The notes beneath the pieces were generated by a model. The model had not been told where the DNA came from and made no database searches. It saw only the letters and a list, made by a program, of their open reading frames with translations. A program made the translations under genes and the position numbers. DNA of 64,000 nt from Paulownia fortunei (lineage: Eukaryota > Streptophyta > Magnoliopsida > Lamiales > Paulowniaceae): NCBI GenBank assembly GCA_019321725.1, contig CM033119.1, positions 14,520,694 through 14,584,693 of the forward strand, given 5' to 3'. Below, one piece after another: positions 36,477 through 47,900 of the stretch. Within the stretch, counting starts at the first letter, position 1; each line of letters begins with the position of its first letter.

Positions 36477-38492
36477 AGTTGTACATATCATGTTTCATTT
36501 TGATGTATCTTCCGATTGACTGACAATCACAAAGATGATACATTGGATGTTGCATTGATATATATGGAGGTTAATAAGTGGCTACAAAGAATCCATTACT
36601 TATCTGGCAGAACAAGTGAATCTCCTATGTTTTCATAATTCATGACTCAAAAGTCCTTGACCAACATAGGATTAATGTTAGATCGGGATTTTCTAACGAT
36701 TCATCATGAGTCATTGAAATTTGAAATGGAATCATAGTTATTGAGCAATTAGTCCATACCCTATACTCAATTGGGAGATTAATTGATGGAAAGACCTTAC
36801 GTGTATGATACTCATAATTGAAATAGATTCACTCGTTATTTCACCTAAGTCTAGGTAGTCATATTACGCTTGCAAGGTGTTTCCATGACTTGTGAGATTC
36901 TTGAAATTAAGGAGTTAATTTCAAGTTGATTAATTAATTAGATTAATTAATCCTAATAATTATTATTATTCATAAGTAGCAAATGTTGCAAGCCCACTAC
37001 TAACTTAGTTGTGAACCTAAAGGGTCACACACAATTTGAGATGGAACATTTCTAATTTAGGAATTGATCCAAGGGGTTGGATCCAATTAATTATTGGATA
37101 TTAATTCATTGGGGTTTAAATTAATTCAAGGAGTTGAATTAATTATTCATTTAAATAATTTAATTATTTAATTAGACTAATAAGATTATGAAACCCAATT
37201 GGAATGAAATAATTAGACTAATAAGGTGTTTCCATGACTTGTGAGATTCTTGAAATTAAGGAGTTAATTTCAAGTTGATTAATTAATTAGATTAATTAAT
37301 CCTAATAATTATTATTATTCATAAGTAGCAAATGTTGCAAGCCCACTACTAACTTAGTTGTGAACCTAAAGGGTCACACACAATTTGAGATGGAACATTT
37401 CTAATTTAGGAATTGATCCAAGGGGTTGGATCCAATTAATTATTGGATATTAATTCATTGGGGTTTAAATTAATTCAAGGAGTTGAATTAATTATTCATT
37501 TAAATAATTCAATTATTTAATTAGACTAATAAGATTATGAAACCCAATTGGAATGAAATAATTATTTGATTGGATTAAATTAATTGTGTAGTCCATAAAT
37601 TAATTTAATTATTAAATTAATTTACTTAATTAAATAATTAAATTATTTTATTGGACCTAATTTGATTAGGTGAGTTAAATAGAGATTGAATTTGGACTAA
37701 GATAATTAATTGGATTAATTATAAAATTTAATTTTGTGTTCAAGCCCAATTCACAAAGTCCCATTAGGAGAGACTCGCGAAGGTGGTTGAAAAAAGATGG
37801 AAAGTCAAGAGTTTGGAATTCTTGAAAAACCTTAAATATCTTTGAAAGTTATGAAAAGGATAAAGTTAAAAAAAGTTTGGATAAGCAGAAATATCTTCTA
37901 ACCAATCAAAAGGAGACACAAAATACCAAGAGTGGGACTTTTGGAATTTTGAGTCCTCTAGTTAAGCACCATATGGCTAAAAATTATAGGAGAATTTTAG
38001 CTTTAAATTTCGATCATAAAAGAAGTATTAAGGAGAAAAAATATTTTTTTCCTTCATCCTTTCCCACCAAAAAATTCCATCTTTTATTTTAACTATTAAT
38101 TCTTTTATCACAAGTTGATAACAAGAATTAATATTCTCTATACACACTCCATAAACTAGGTTAGAAAAGAAATCAGAATTCCTAGCAAAACTTTGATTTT
38201 GTATTCTTGCTCAAAGTGTGGACCACTTTAAAGGGGATATGTGTGGATCCCTATGAACCAAATTAGAAAAGAGGATAGCAATTGATTACTTCAAATCCTA
38301 CGACAGCCGAAGTACATAGAAAGGTATAAATCAAAACTTTAATTATTTTACTACAACCATTGAAAATTACAAGATCGTTAGAAATAACATCGAATACCAA
38401 TTATTACAATAATTTTTACGATATGATATTTTTAAAATTTTAATTTTTCACAGCACATACTCCGGAATTATGCGAACCCAATAGTTATAAGG
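36477..38492 (+). mobile_element. Ty1/copia LTR, 5'-truncated, without an internal region
   Basis: Matches 7,555-9,189 (GACAATCACAA, TATTTCACCTAAGTCTAGG, GTGTGGAC, GCGAACCCAATAG). It ends at the same point as the other copy, but no primer-binding site or coding region follows, so it is a solo or fragment LTR. A 349-bp segment is duplicated in tandem (36,874-37,571). A 71-codon open frame at 37,877-38,092 lies in the LTR and is not a gene. Confidence 0.75.
36874..37571. repeat. 349-bp recent tandem duplication in the copia LTR
   Basis: AAGGTGTTTCCATGACTTG begins at 36,874 and again at 37,223; the copies run in parallel for about 345 bases with one substitution that I can see (ATAATTTAATT versus ATAATTCAATT). 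The junction carries TAATTAGACTAATAAG, which also occurs inside the unit, so short homology probably mediated the event. Confidence 0.95.
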
Positions 38493-38930
38493 TCTACAAA
38501 TGATGGGAAAAACCAGTTAGGTCCTGGTGGCTCAAAATTTTCGCAGAATCCATCCAAGGATGGTAATCAAAGCTTATTAATTAAGAAGATTCATTATTCT
38601 GTGATGAATAATATTTTTGGACTTGCTCATGATCTTAAAGATATTAATTGCAATTTCAGTATTGATTATTTTTTTTATTTTTTTGTTAAAGCCGCATGTA
38701 TTTAGGCAGGTGGTTAGGTATAGACTCTACCAGTTTATTAATCAAAACTATCCAAAGTTGAATTTCACATTTTAAAAGTAGGAAATAAGAAGTACTTACT
38801 CTCTTACAATCAAAATAGAATATTATAAAAATAAAATAATGAGTACTACTCCCTTACAAATTTTATTTAAATCTATAGTAAGGAAAATAAAGTTTGTCTA
38901 CTCAACTATACGCCTAAGACGCTGTAAAAA
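38493..38930. other. unassigned sequence with a short open frame
   Basis: About 38,490-38,702 reads open on the plus strand (STNDGKNQLGPGGSKF, MNNIFGLAHDLKDINC) without a convincing start. I do not recognise it. The rest is low-complexity AT. Confidence 0.3.
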
Positions 38931-39345
38931 CTGCTAGGCTGTCCACAAACTTGAAGAACTAATGTCACAAGCATGATTTGCAACATAAGCAACTGCTTGA
39001 TTTCCTTCACGATGGATATGTGAAATTCGCAATATAAGCATTGAAGAGAAACTGTATCTTAGCCAAAATATGTTGCAATGTCCAATAGCCCACTGAAGCT
39101 TTGTTGAGCAAATGGATCACCACCATTGCATCCAATTCCAACCATATCTATTCGAGTCTAGCCTCCAGGTAATGTTGCAACCATAATAAGCAAAAATTGG
39201 CTCTTCAAGACGATTCCTTATAATACCGATAGCACCAGCTCGCCCTGCATTTCCACGACTAGCCACATCACAGTTAAGTTTAAACCAAGGAGGCGATGGT
39301 GCCTTCCATTGGGTAACACATTTCACAGGGCGAAGTAAGCTAGAT
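38930..39345 (-). pseudogene. LINE-type RNase H domain relic
   Basis: Minus-strand translation from 39,326: QWKAPSPPWFKLNCDVASRG, RAGAIGIIRNRLEEPIFAYYG, then after a stop and frameshift ISHIHREGNQAVAYVANHA at about 38,965-39,020. These are the first strand with its catalytic Asp, and the last helix, of the plant LINE-encoded RNase H. The middle is damaged. The same fold also occurs in host proteins, but these words are typical of LINE ends. Confidence 0.75.
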
Positions 39346-41070
39346 TTGGGTAATTCATGCTTCTTAACCTTCTATTCGGTTGTTTCTTGCACGATTGAGG
39401 GTTGATTCCCTAGTCATGTGTATGCACAAACTTTTTAAGAATGATTTGCAGAGTATGATCAAACGGATGATGATCATATGGTCGACAAGGAGTCATCACG
39501 TCATTCTATAGGATAATGGCACGAATAACGACAGAGTTTGTTGAAATGGATACGGCTTTTACCATAACATCATAGCAAGCATGCGTTAGTTTCACTTTTT
39601 ATCACATGGACAGAAAAGTTGGACCATTTTCTTCTGGAAAAATGCACTAAGGGACGAAATTAATCTGACATATAAGTGGGTCTTGGTTGGGCGCTCACTA
39701 AGGCTGAGGGTTAGGGTTTGAGGGATGCAAGGAGTTTGACAATTTTTGTGGCAATTCTTGTCTCTATTCAAGTTGTGTTTCCATGTCCTTTACATGTATC
39801 ATAAAGACCCCAATTAGGAATGTCTCAAGACATGTATCTCCAAGAACCCTCTATTGTTTGGCCCACATTGTGCTTCTCAACTCACCCAATAAAGGAGTAC
39901 TTTTGTCGATTTGCAAAGCCAGTCATGATAACAGCCTATCCTCAAATTCAGAACGGGAAATCCAAGCTTACATCCAATTAAGTGAAACAAGAACTTAAAC
40001 TGGCAGAAGCAAAATAAGAGCCACCAGAAATACCCAATGGAAAAGCTTGTTGTAAGGTTAATCTTACAGAAAGAACACTTTAACAAGTGAAAGATAGGTG
40101 GAGGATTAACTCAAGAAAAGGCCGAATGTTCGATTTAATTTTACTTAGCGTTGAAGCAAAAAAGAATCAATTGAGAGACACCAAACAGTGGTTTGACAAT
40201 CGCATGCTTTGTTTTGACTCTTTCCCATCAGTTGTGTGGTTTAACTAGCAGAACATCAGACAATTTCCAACTGGGTTTGTGCGTATTTAACATAACAATA
40301 AACAAATGAGAGGTGGAGGGAGAGGGAGAGAACAAGAAACTAGCCAAAATAGGAGTCAGATGTACTAACACGAAAGGGGTGTCCATGAAGCCATAAACAT
40401 CATTGAAATTTGTATATGTTCAAAGATAAGTAGCTTCACTAAACAACATCAAGCTTTTCGAGTGGGTTTTGTACAAGGTCACCATCATAACCGAAATAAG
40501 TTAGAGAGGCAGAATGAGCTGATGATGAGTTGACGACCACTACACACACGTCAAAAAACCGGTCACACAATTCACAACTATACACATGATGAGGATGTTT
40601 TTTGACAATTTGAAAGATATGACCTATTCTGAAAACTGTGATTCTAAACTATCATCATATTAGCATGTTATCATGCCTTAAAAAGTAACAAAGTGGAAAG
40701 AATAAAAAAAAAAAAAGTTGTCACCTGGTCAGCAGCATCTTCAAATGGTGTACAGGGTAGATTTAGATTTTCAGTTCTACCCTAACGGAGGAACTCAAGA
40801 CGAGGAAAACACACATTCTGTCACCAGAATCTTTTTTGTTTACACATTACCAAGTTCCTTGTTTGTGATTTATAAATTAAATCCTGTTTTGTTATTTCAC
40901 CAAAAAAGAAGTGGATATCAGTGTTCAATAAAACTCCTTTTCAATTGGTAAGCATCTTAAGTGCAGCATCTGTCTTTACAGATTGCAAACTTGGCTGACC
41001 ATGCAATGGGGTTCAAGATTGTTGATAATATCTTCTAAAACAACAGGACATAAAGCTAGCAGTAGAGCAT
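39346..41070. other. intergenic sequence downstream of DBR1
   Basis: No gene recognised. 39,350-39,660 may be a further degraded part of the LINE on the minus strand. The open frames at 39,783-39,998, 40,718-40,951 and 40,983-41,168 have no recognisable motif and overlap others in opposite frames. Confidence 0.4.
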
Positions 41071-41071
41071 A

Positions 41072-41389
41072 TCATATAGCCCAGGAGATCCGACCAAAGA
41101 ACAACATTTCCATCAAGATAAGTACGTTGTTCGTGTTCCTCTGCTCCAACATATGGCCTAAAACTTGATTTGACTGTGTGATGTGGTTTAGAGTTTGAGA
41201 AGATTTAACCAAATCTGTAGTATAACTTGCTTGGAAATTGCAAGCACAAATCACTTCCAAAAGGTCACCTGACCCAATTGGCAACTCACCACCATTGAGG
41301 TAGACACAACAATCAAATGAATAGGTCACCTGACCTTGGTCTCTTCTATGGCATGAATAGCATCCTGTGGAGCAATAGGTATCTTGCAA
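41072..41389 (-). CDS. unrecognised open frame with a Cys cluster, downstream of DBR1
   Basis: 105 codons open from ATG at 41,389 to a stop at 41,072 on the DBR1 strand. The start carries YCSTGCYSCHRR (three Cys spaced 4 and 3), followed by a hydrophobic stretch YLNGGELPIGSGDLLEVICA. I do not recognise a family. A second frame on the same strand is also open over about 41,050-41,160, which argues against coding. It lies 0.45 kb past the DBR1 stop and could be part of a longer 3' untranslated region, a lost gene fragment, or chance. Confidence 0.2.
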   Translation of the reverse strand: MQDTYCSTGCYSCHRRDQGQVTYSFDCCVYLNGGELPIGSGDLLEVICACNFQASYTTDLVKSSQTLNHITQSNQVLGHMLEQRNTNNVLILMEMLFFGRISWAI

Positions 41390-41710
41390 TACAAATTATG
41401 TGATAAAAATAGAAGAATCAGTTCAGATGTACACTTCCATTCCTCACAAATTCTCCGTTCTGTGCCCTAAGTAAGACTAGAACTCATACTCACAAGAAAT
41501 TGACAGTTTTGTGTTGAATAAGCACTTTCAAGAAATTGTTTGCCAATGCAATTTTTGTCATTCCCACAAAGAAGACACATCCAAGAGAGACAGAAAAACT
41601 CAAGTCTCACTAGGATCATAATACAAACTAACTTTGATTACTAATGATTCACTTCATTCATGATCACAGAAAATAGTGCTGACGATCCCAGAAATCAATG
41701 CCAATTTTGT

Positions 41711-41716
41711 TTTATT
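41711..41716 (-). terminator. candidate DBR1 poly(A) signal
   Basis: AATAAA on the minus strand, about 120 bases past the stop codon. A plausible cleavage signal by position and sequence; plants tolerate many variants, so this is only a candidate. Confidence 0.4.
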
Positions 41717-41832
41717 GGTACAAAGCTTGAATAATTAATATCCTTATTAACTCTATACCAACAGTAAATCTCTTTATAAAGATCTGAGGCCGATGAAGAC
41801 AATTACCTGGACAAAGGCTTTACAGTTTCTCT

Positions 41833-41921
41833 CTAGGTTCCTCCATCATCCATTTCCTTGAGTTCGTCCACATCCTCTACATCCTCAATTGGAATATCTT
41901 CACTATCATAATCAAGGGATC
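41833..41921 (-). CDS. DBR1: DBR1 coding exon 9 (last)
   Basis: 89 nt. Acceptor ...CTGCAG at 41,922-41,927. Encodes [16 protein letters not shown] through KEMDDGGT and the TAG stop at 41,833-41,835. The acidic tail is usual for plant DBR1. Confidence 0.92.
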
Positions 41922-44900
41922 CTGCAGTTGTATTATAACACATTAAAACTGTTTAAAGTACTTATGATGTAATATGGGGGAATGTAGTTTGTCTCAATTC
42001 GTGTATTTAAGTAAAGTAGATAGACAAGACAATTACAAACTCTTAGCTCTAACACTCATCTCAAGCTGGAGCATACTGTGCATCAAGCTTGGTATAAATA
42101 CAACCATAAAGTTAACAAGGACTTGATAACACATTAACACTATCGCATAAGGACACTAACAGCAAGCATACCAACTTATAAATGCTAAGACGAAAAACAA
42201 ATGACAATAACTGGGATGACGACATAAATTGCAGCAACGGTTAATAGTCAATGGCAAACAGCAGGCAACAGATCAATCTTAGCAACCAAACTCAACAAGA
42301 TGCATGGGCATGATAATTGTTTAAACAACTGAACAGAACTGCGAAGACTGCAGTGACAACATCCAGCCTTGACATTTAAATGACATTCCAACAACCACGG
42401 TACCTATACCATTCAACGATGATTGCAACCAACAACCATGTCAATCAACATCGATTTTAACAAGTGAACCACACTTGCGACGACCCCAGTAATGAAAACT
42501 AGAACAGGATAGATGACAGCACAACCGCAAACAACAACAATGCAACAATTATGACCATGTTTAATTCCCAGAGCAGAAAACATGGTAGCCCCTAAACTCT
42601 GAACTCAGGCTGAAAAACAAATTAGTTTAAAGTGGAACAAACCAATCCAGCAACCATAGCAATGAAACCAGATCTATCAACAGAAACCAAATCAGGCCTA
42701 GATGCAATGGCTCACAACTATGAAAAATAAAGAAACAATAAGATTTTTTTAGTAATAGTGGCTGACCAACCAAACTGACTTACTGGGTTGATCCGTTCAG
42801 AAGGGAAAAGGTTAACCCAACAAGGCATTCCAACAGCACAGGGGCTGTACGATGATCTTTTTTTTATGGCACGAGTGTGGACAGCCAAACACCCATTAAA
42901 AGAAATCCAACAACTAGCAGCACATGATCCACTAACAGCCAAAAGTGATGATGATTCAGTTGACACATGGACGGAAAGATGCAGTGGAGTTTATGGTGAC
43001 CTCGAGAAGACTTGAACAATAACAGATCTAGATCTGGACAACAGTGAACTCCGACAACCACGACTGCGGTTCAGGAAATGAAATGAGGGGCAGCAGCAGA
43101 GAAGACAAATTGGCAATAGAGCTCAACGGTGATGGTGGGACTGCAACGATGACTGAATGCGGATGAAGACAGCAGATGATGGTGCCTACATGGAATGAAC
43201 CACTGGACATGTGACACAGACTAATGCCAACATACAGCCGAGGGCGGTGACTGAGTACATGCAGTGGGTAGGGTTTTGCCCTTCTTTTTTGTATTTTCAC
43301 TGGTGCTGGGCTTTGACTATTATTGGTGCCAGCGGCCGTGGTGTCTTAGGGCTGCTGGCCATCATAGCCAGGTTTGGTCACTAGTTTCCTCTCTCTAAAA
43401 AGAACTGTTGAACTTTGAATTATAAGAAATAGTTATAGAGAGAAAGAAGAACAAACAAATATAATGTGGTTCGACCATTTAGCTTACATCCACGGATAAA
43501 GTGCCCAAAAGGCATTACAATTACAATATCACCTATATATAGGTGTCGTAGACATGTGAGAAATATATTAATGGAAGAAATCACACATATCAAATCAAAT
43601 ATATTGCTATCCCAAGAATCGTGCATTATTCATAATCCAACCTATTCTGATTGATTCTCAACACTCTCCTACAAGTTGAACGTTGAAATAATTTGTTAAG
43701 AGTGCTCAACTTGAACAATGGAAACTGCAGCATTGAGACTGCACTCTTTCATGTGGTAGCAGAAAATGAAATCATTGAGATTGACACATTTTGTGAATCT
43801 TGATCCAAGTCAAAGTTTGAAAAATGATAGTCGTTGAACGGAATGAGTATTGTCCAATTTAAACAACGTAGCGATGAAAGCTGCGATCAAATTAACTTGC
43901 AGCAATGAAGCTGTAATTAAATTAACTTACAGCAATGAAGGCTGCACAAATATAAAAATCTAGAAAAAGAGCCTAGGGCTATGATGCCATGTTAAATTTC
44001 AAATTATAAGAAATACCTAAATAGAGAAAGAAGAGCACAAAAACATAACGTGGTTCAGCCATTTGACTTACATCCATCGATAAAGTGCCCAAAGGGATAT
44101 AAAACATATATTGTTCACTCTTATCATCACAATTACAATATTACCTCTATATACAGGTATAATAGACATGATGAGTAATATAGTAATGGAAGAAATACTA
44201 TCCCAAGAATCGTGCATTATTTAATCCAATCCATTCTAATCTGATCTTTTATTCTCAGTAAGAACATAATAATCTAGGCTCCAAATACCATGTTGAAAGT
44301 ACAGCGGATGTAATATGGGGGAATAAAGTTTCGTGTGTTTCTTTACTCGACACTAATGGAACAAAGTAGATAGACAAGAAAATTAGCAAAATATCCTAAA
44401 CTCTTAGAAAATACTTGCATGATGTTGCTTTAAGGCTGAAGTTCACTAAGATAATCATAGAATCATGTGACCATGCTCTTTAGACGATCTAATCTTTATG
44501 AGATCCAACCATTTTGGGGGATGAAGCATACTTATAAACCAATCTTATGATGGAACCACATAAAAGATACGTAACAAATAAAAAAGAGCATAGTCTGCAG
44601 CCGTCCACATTTTCATCTCCTTGTACTCCGCGAATGCAGTCAGGTGAATAACAAATTGCGGACAAAAAAAAGAATTCACACACAAAAGTATTTGTAAACA
44701 GTCAATATATGTTTGTTTGTTTGTTTCCTTGGTTGGCTATCTTCACATCCCGAAGGATAGGATGAAAGTCAAGGGCAACATGGCACTTGCCTGAAAATCT
44801 CCCACAAGATTGCCATCCACTTAATTGCCTGGTTACAACATGTAGAGAGAACAAGCAAATCTATTTCAGGAATAATTACATCCACCCCTCTCCTGAGTTT

Positions 44901-47900
44901 TGGCCAAATTACAGAAAACCTTCCTAAGTTTGAAAGTTATATGTATCTTCCTCACAACTAAAGATGATTAGAAAACCCAAAGATTTGGCATAATATTACT
45001 TGATTGTCCTCTGAACAAAAATATTAAATAGTTGAAGATATCCAAAATTTTAAAAGACTATTTTACCCTTCAATTTGACCACTCTATTCAACTAATATCC
45101 TCATCCAGATTTGGTGAATTCTACCCCACCCAAATTTTGAGATTCATATACCCATTCAATTCAAATTACATCAGAACCACTCTCCCATTCAACCAACTGT
45201 GCAAGTTCATTCTATTTGCCTTTTTTTTTTTTTTTTTCCAAAAGAACTGAAACAACTCATCTTCCTGTCCCGTCGAATTCAAAAACCCCACCACCCAAAC
45301 AACCAAACAACATAATTCTTTACTTCAAATCCACACAAAATAAGAAACCAACTCAAAAAGAAAAAGAAAAAACTGAATAAAAAAACTCAACAATTCACAA
45401 ACACAATGAGAAAAAGAAAATCAAAACTCCCAATCATTGCATGGTGGTGACGAAGGACGATGAGATTGTTGTGCGACAACGAATGCGTTAATGGTGGTTT
45501 GAAGAAGGGAGGAGCAGAAATGGAGAAGTGGACGAAAGAAAAGGAAACAGGAAACGGGTGGTGATGTTGAGGTCTAGTGCATGTATATTGGTGGACAGTG
45601 GTGACAATGTGTAGGAAAAAGTATTAAATGACCACCCCATCAAAAAGCTTAAACTATTAAAGAGGAGAGCATATACTTTTAATAACTCTAATACACCCCC
45701 CACATGCAGGCAGTGTTCTTTTTTCTGAAGCCCAGCACATGAAACTTTTTTTTCCCCATGAATGGGGGTAGTGAAATACGAACTCAGGACCTTGTGATTA
45801 GCATGACTCTGATACCATATTAAATGACCACTCATCTGAAAGCTTAGGCTGTTAGAGAGAAGAGCCATATAATTTTAATAACTCGTAACAGAAAGACAAG
45901 AATGGGTGGGTGGTGGTGATATGGCAGATTGGTAGCTAAAATATACATACATACATACATACATACATATGTACATACATACATACATATATATTTTAGA
46001 TAATGCATACATATGTGCTACAATCTTAGCCTTTCATATATGTTTATTTAACATTTTTAGGTAATTTTCAACTCAAATTCAATTCTTTTAGATGTGGGAG
46101 TAACTAAAATCATGAATTATCATTTAAAAGTACTATAGTTTATATAGATATAGTTATCAAAAACATTGCAAGTGAAAAATGACAATTGATTTTTAATCCT
46201 AATTATATCTTGTTTTTCAGGCTCTCCTAGAATATGATTCATCACAATTAGCCCCTTCACATCTAAGGGCTTTTTTTCCTTAAAAGTTGGCAACTAATGA
46301 GACAAGCATAAATTTGGAATTCTCATCGATTTTTTTGCTGATATAACAATTTTCAGTTATTAAAAAGGCCGTAAGGGAAATTTGGAAGGTGGTAACCAAC
46401 GTCAAGGAAAGTATTTGTAATGTTCAAACATCAAGGGCTCTTTTGTAATTTGACCAAACCTCCATAAAGGCATTGTAACGCTAAAAAGGATCTACATTTC
46501 ATAAGTGTAATACCTAGGCGTGGGTGCAGTACGAAAGTAGTTTCTAGAGCAGTTCCCCAAATGAAATTCCATATATTATTAGTCAAGCCCAACACATTCA
46601 GCTATGAACAACATGAACACACCACAGTATATGCATTTCAAAATGTATTGTTCTTTGTCTTCAGTTCCTTTTTGTTAGTCAACAAGACATTTATAAATTC
46701 CAGCAACTGTCCAGCCACAAAGAGTAATGATTTAAGAAGCAAAATAAGCATCACAACCATGGATAAGAAGATATTTACCTCTGGAAAGAAATGATCCAGG
46801 ACTCTGAGATAGCTCCTCCAATTCAGTAGAGGTATCAAGACAATATTGAAGACCTAGTAACTGTAATAGAGCTTCTGTTTGAGGGTTCCGACAATGTCCT
46901 ACAAGAAAAACGACAAAGGCAAACATCAGACCATAATAATCAATTACAGAGTGCAATGTCAGATATGAAGCAAAAAGCTTCCAATAGGCATTGTCACCTT
47001 TGTCAGCCAGAAAGTTAACTAATCATCTAAAATGAGACTTGCAATTGCTGATATCTATAATATCATTAGCTCGCTCTACCTTTAGTGAGGGATAGAGGAA
47101 AAAATATGCAGAGAAACAAGGACTATGTGAAAAGCCAGATCAAAATGATCAAAAGAATTCGAAAAACAAAAATTGAAAGAGAAATATCTAGTTGGCACAA
47201 CTTGTACTTCTGCTCGAAGATTAAATAACCACTGGAGAGCGAAAACCATCCATGATTTTCATAAGTTAAAAAGCAACTTCAAGTGCATTGTGATGGCTCA
47301 AGTGCTACATTGCGCAAGTCATTGGGATGAGAGTGAGGCTGAAAGTGCAAAAAACTCCATGATCAGTATTTTCAAGCAACTTCGTTAGCAGCATTAACAA
47401 CAATGCAAAGAATAAAAGCATTGCTGGTTGGAAATTCTGACTACCAATCATTCCAATCATATGACAAGAAATGTGCAACACATGGCCTACTGATAAGCCA
47501 ATGAAGGCAGTTGACAATTGGCAACACACATTGCTTGTCAATCAGCAAGATACTAAAGACGAGCATTCACAGGTAAGACTAAATGATGTCAACAAAGATT
47601 GGACTCCTAATAGAATGATGTCACCTAATTCACAGGTCTTGATTTTGATATTTAACTTTTCATTTTGGTATAAAATCCCAAAATGCTTGGTAAGCTTCCA
47701 CCAAGATTGGACTCTAGCACAAGTGACCTAATACACTGCTCTTGATTTTTTATGTTTAACGTTTCATTCAAATTTACAAATTCTTGGTAAAGTTCCAATT
47801 TTTTAACAAGAAATACGTTTTAAGGATAATGTTGCACTTTCCACTCTTTCCACTACTAAATATCCAGGGAATTATTTTAAGTACAATGATTTCTGGGATA

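Larger units (their letters stand above)
44873..46479. mobile_element. 1.6-kb element with terminal inverted repeats (Mutator-like, non-autonomous)
   Basis: Left end TTACATCCACCCCTCTCC, followed by GGCCAAATTACAGAAAACC; the reverse complement of the right end reads TTACAATGCCTTTATGG, then GGTCAAATTACAAAAGAGCC. The arms align for about 80-100 bp. No transposase. 45,420-45,600 is G-rich and could be a captured fragment. I find no clear 9-bp target duplication, so the superfamily is a judgement from the terminal wording. It hosts the SMART-like insertion at 45,622-45,890 and an ACAT microsatellite. Confidence 0.6.

Noticed and set aside
39117..39326. RNase H frame as a host ribonuclease H gene
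   Set aside because: The domain is broken mid-way and its wording (WFKLNCDVASRG, HIHREGNQ) is typical of LINE ends.
43028..43300. 90-codon minus-strand frame and its neighbours in DBR1 intron 8
   Set aside because: Frames are open on both strands at once, have no known motif, and lie in a phase-complete intron.
45488..45868. 126-codon minus-strand frame, one of the longest in the window
   Set aside because: It runs through the SMART-like element, including both of its LTRs and primer-binding site, and has no domain.
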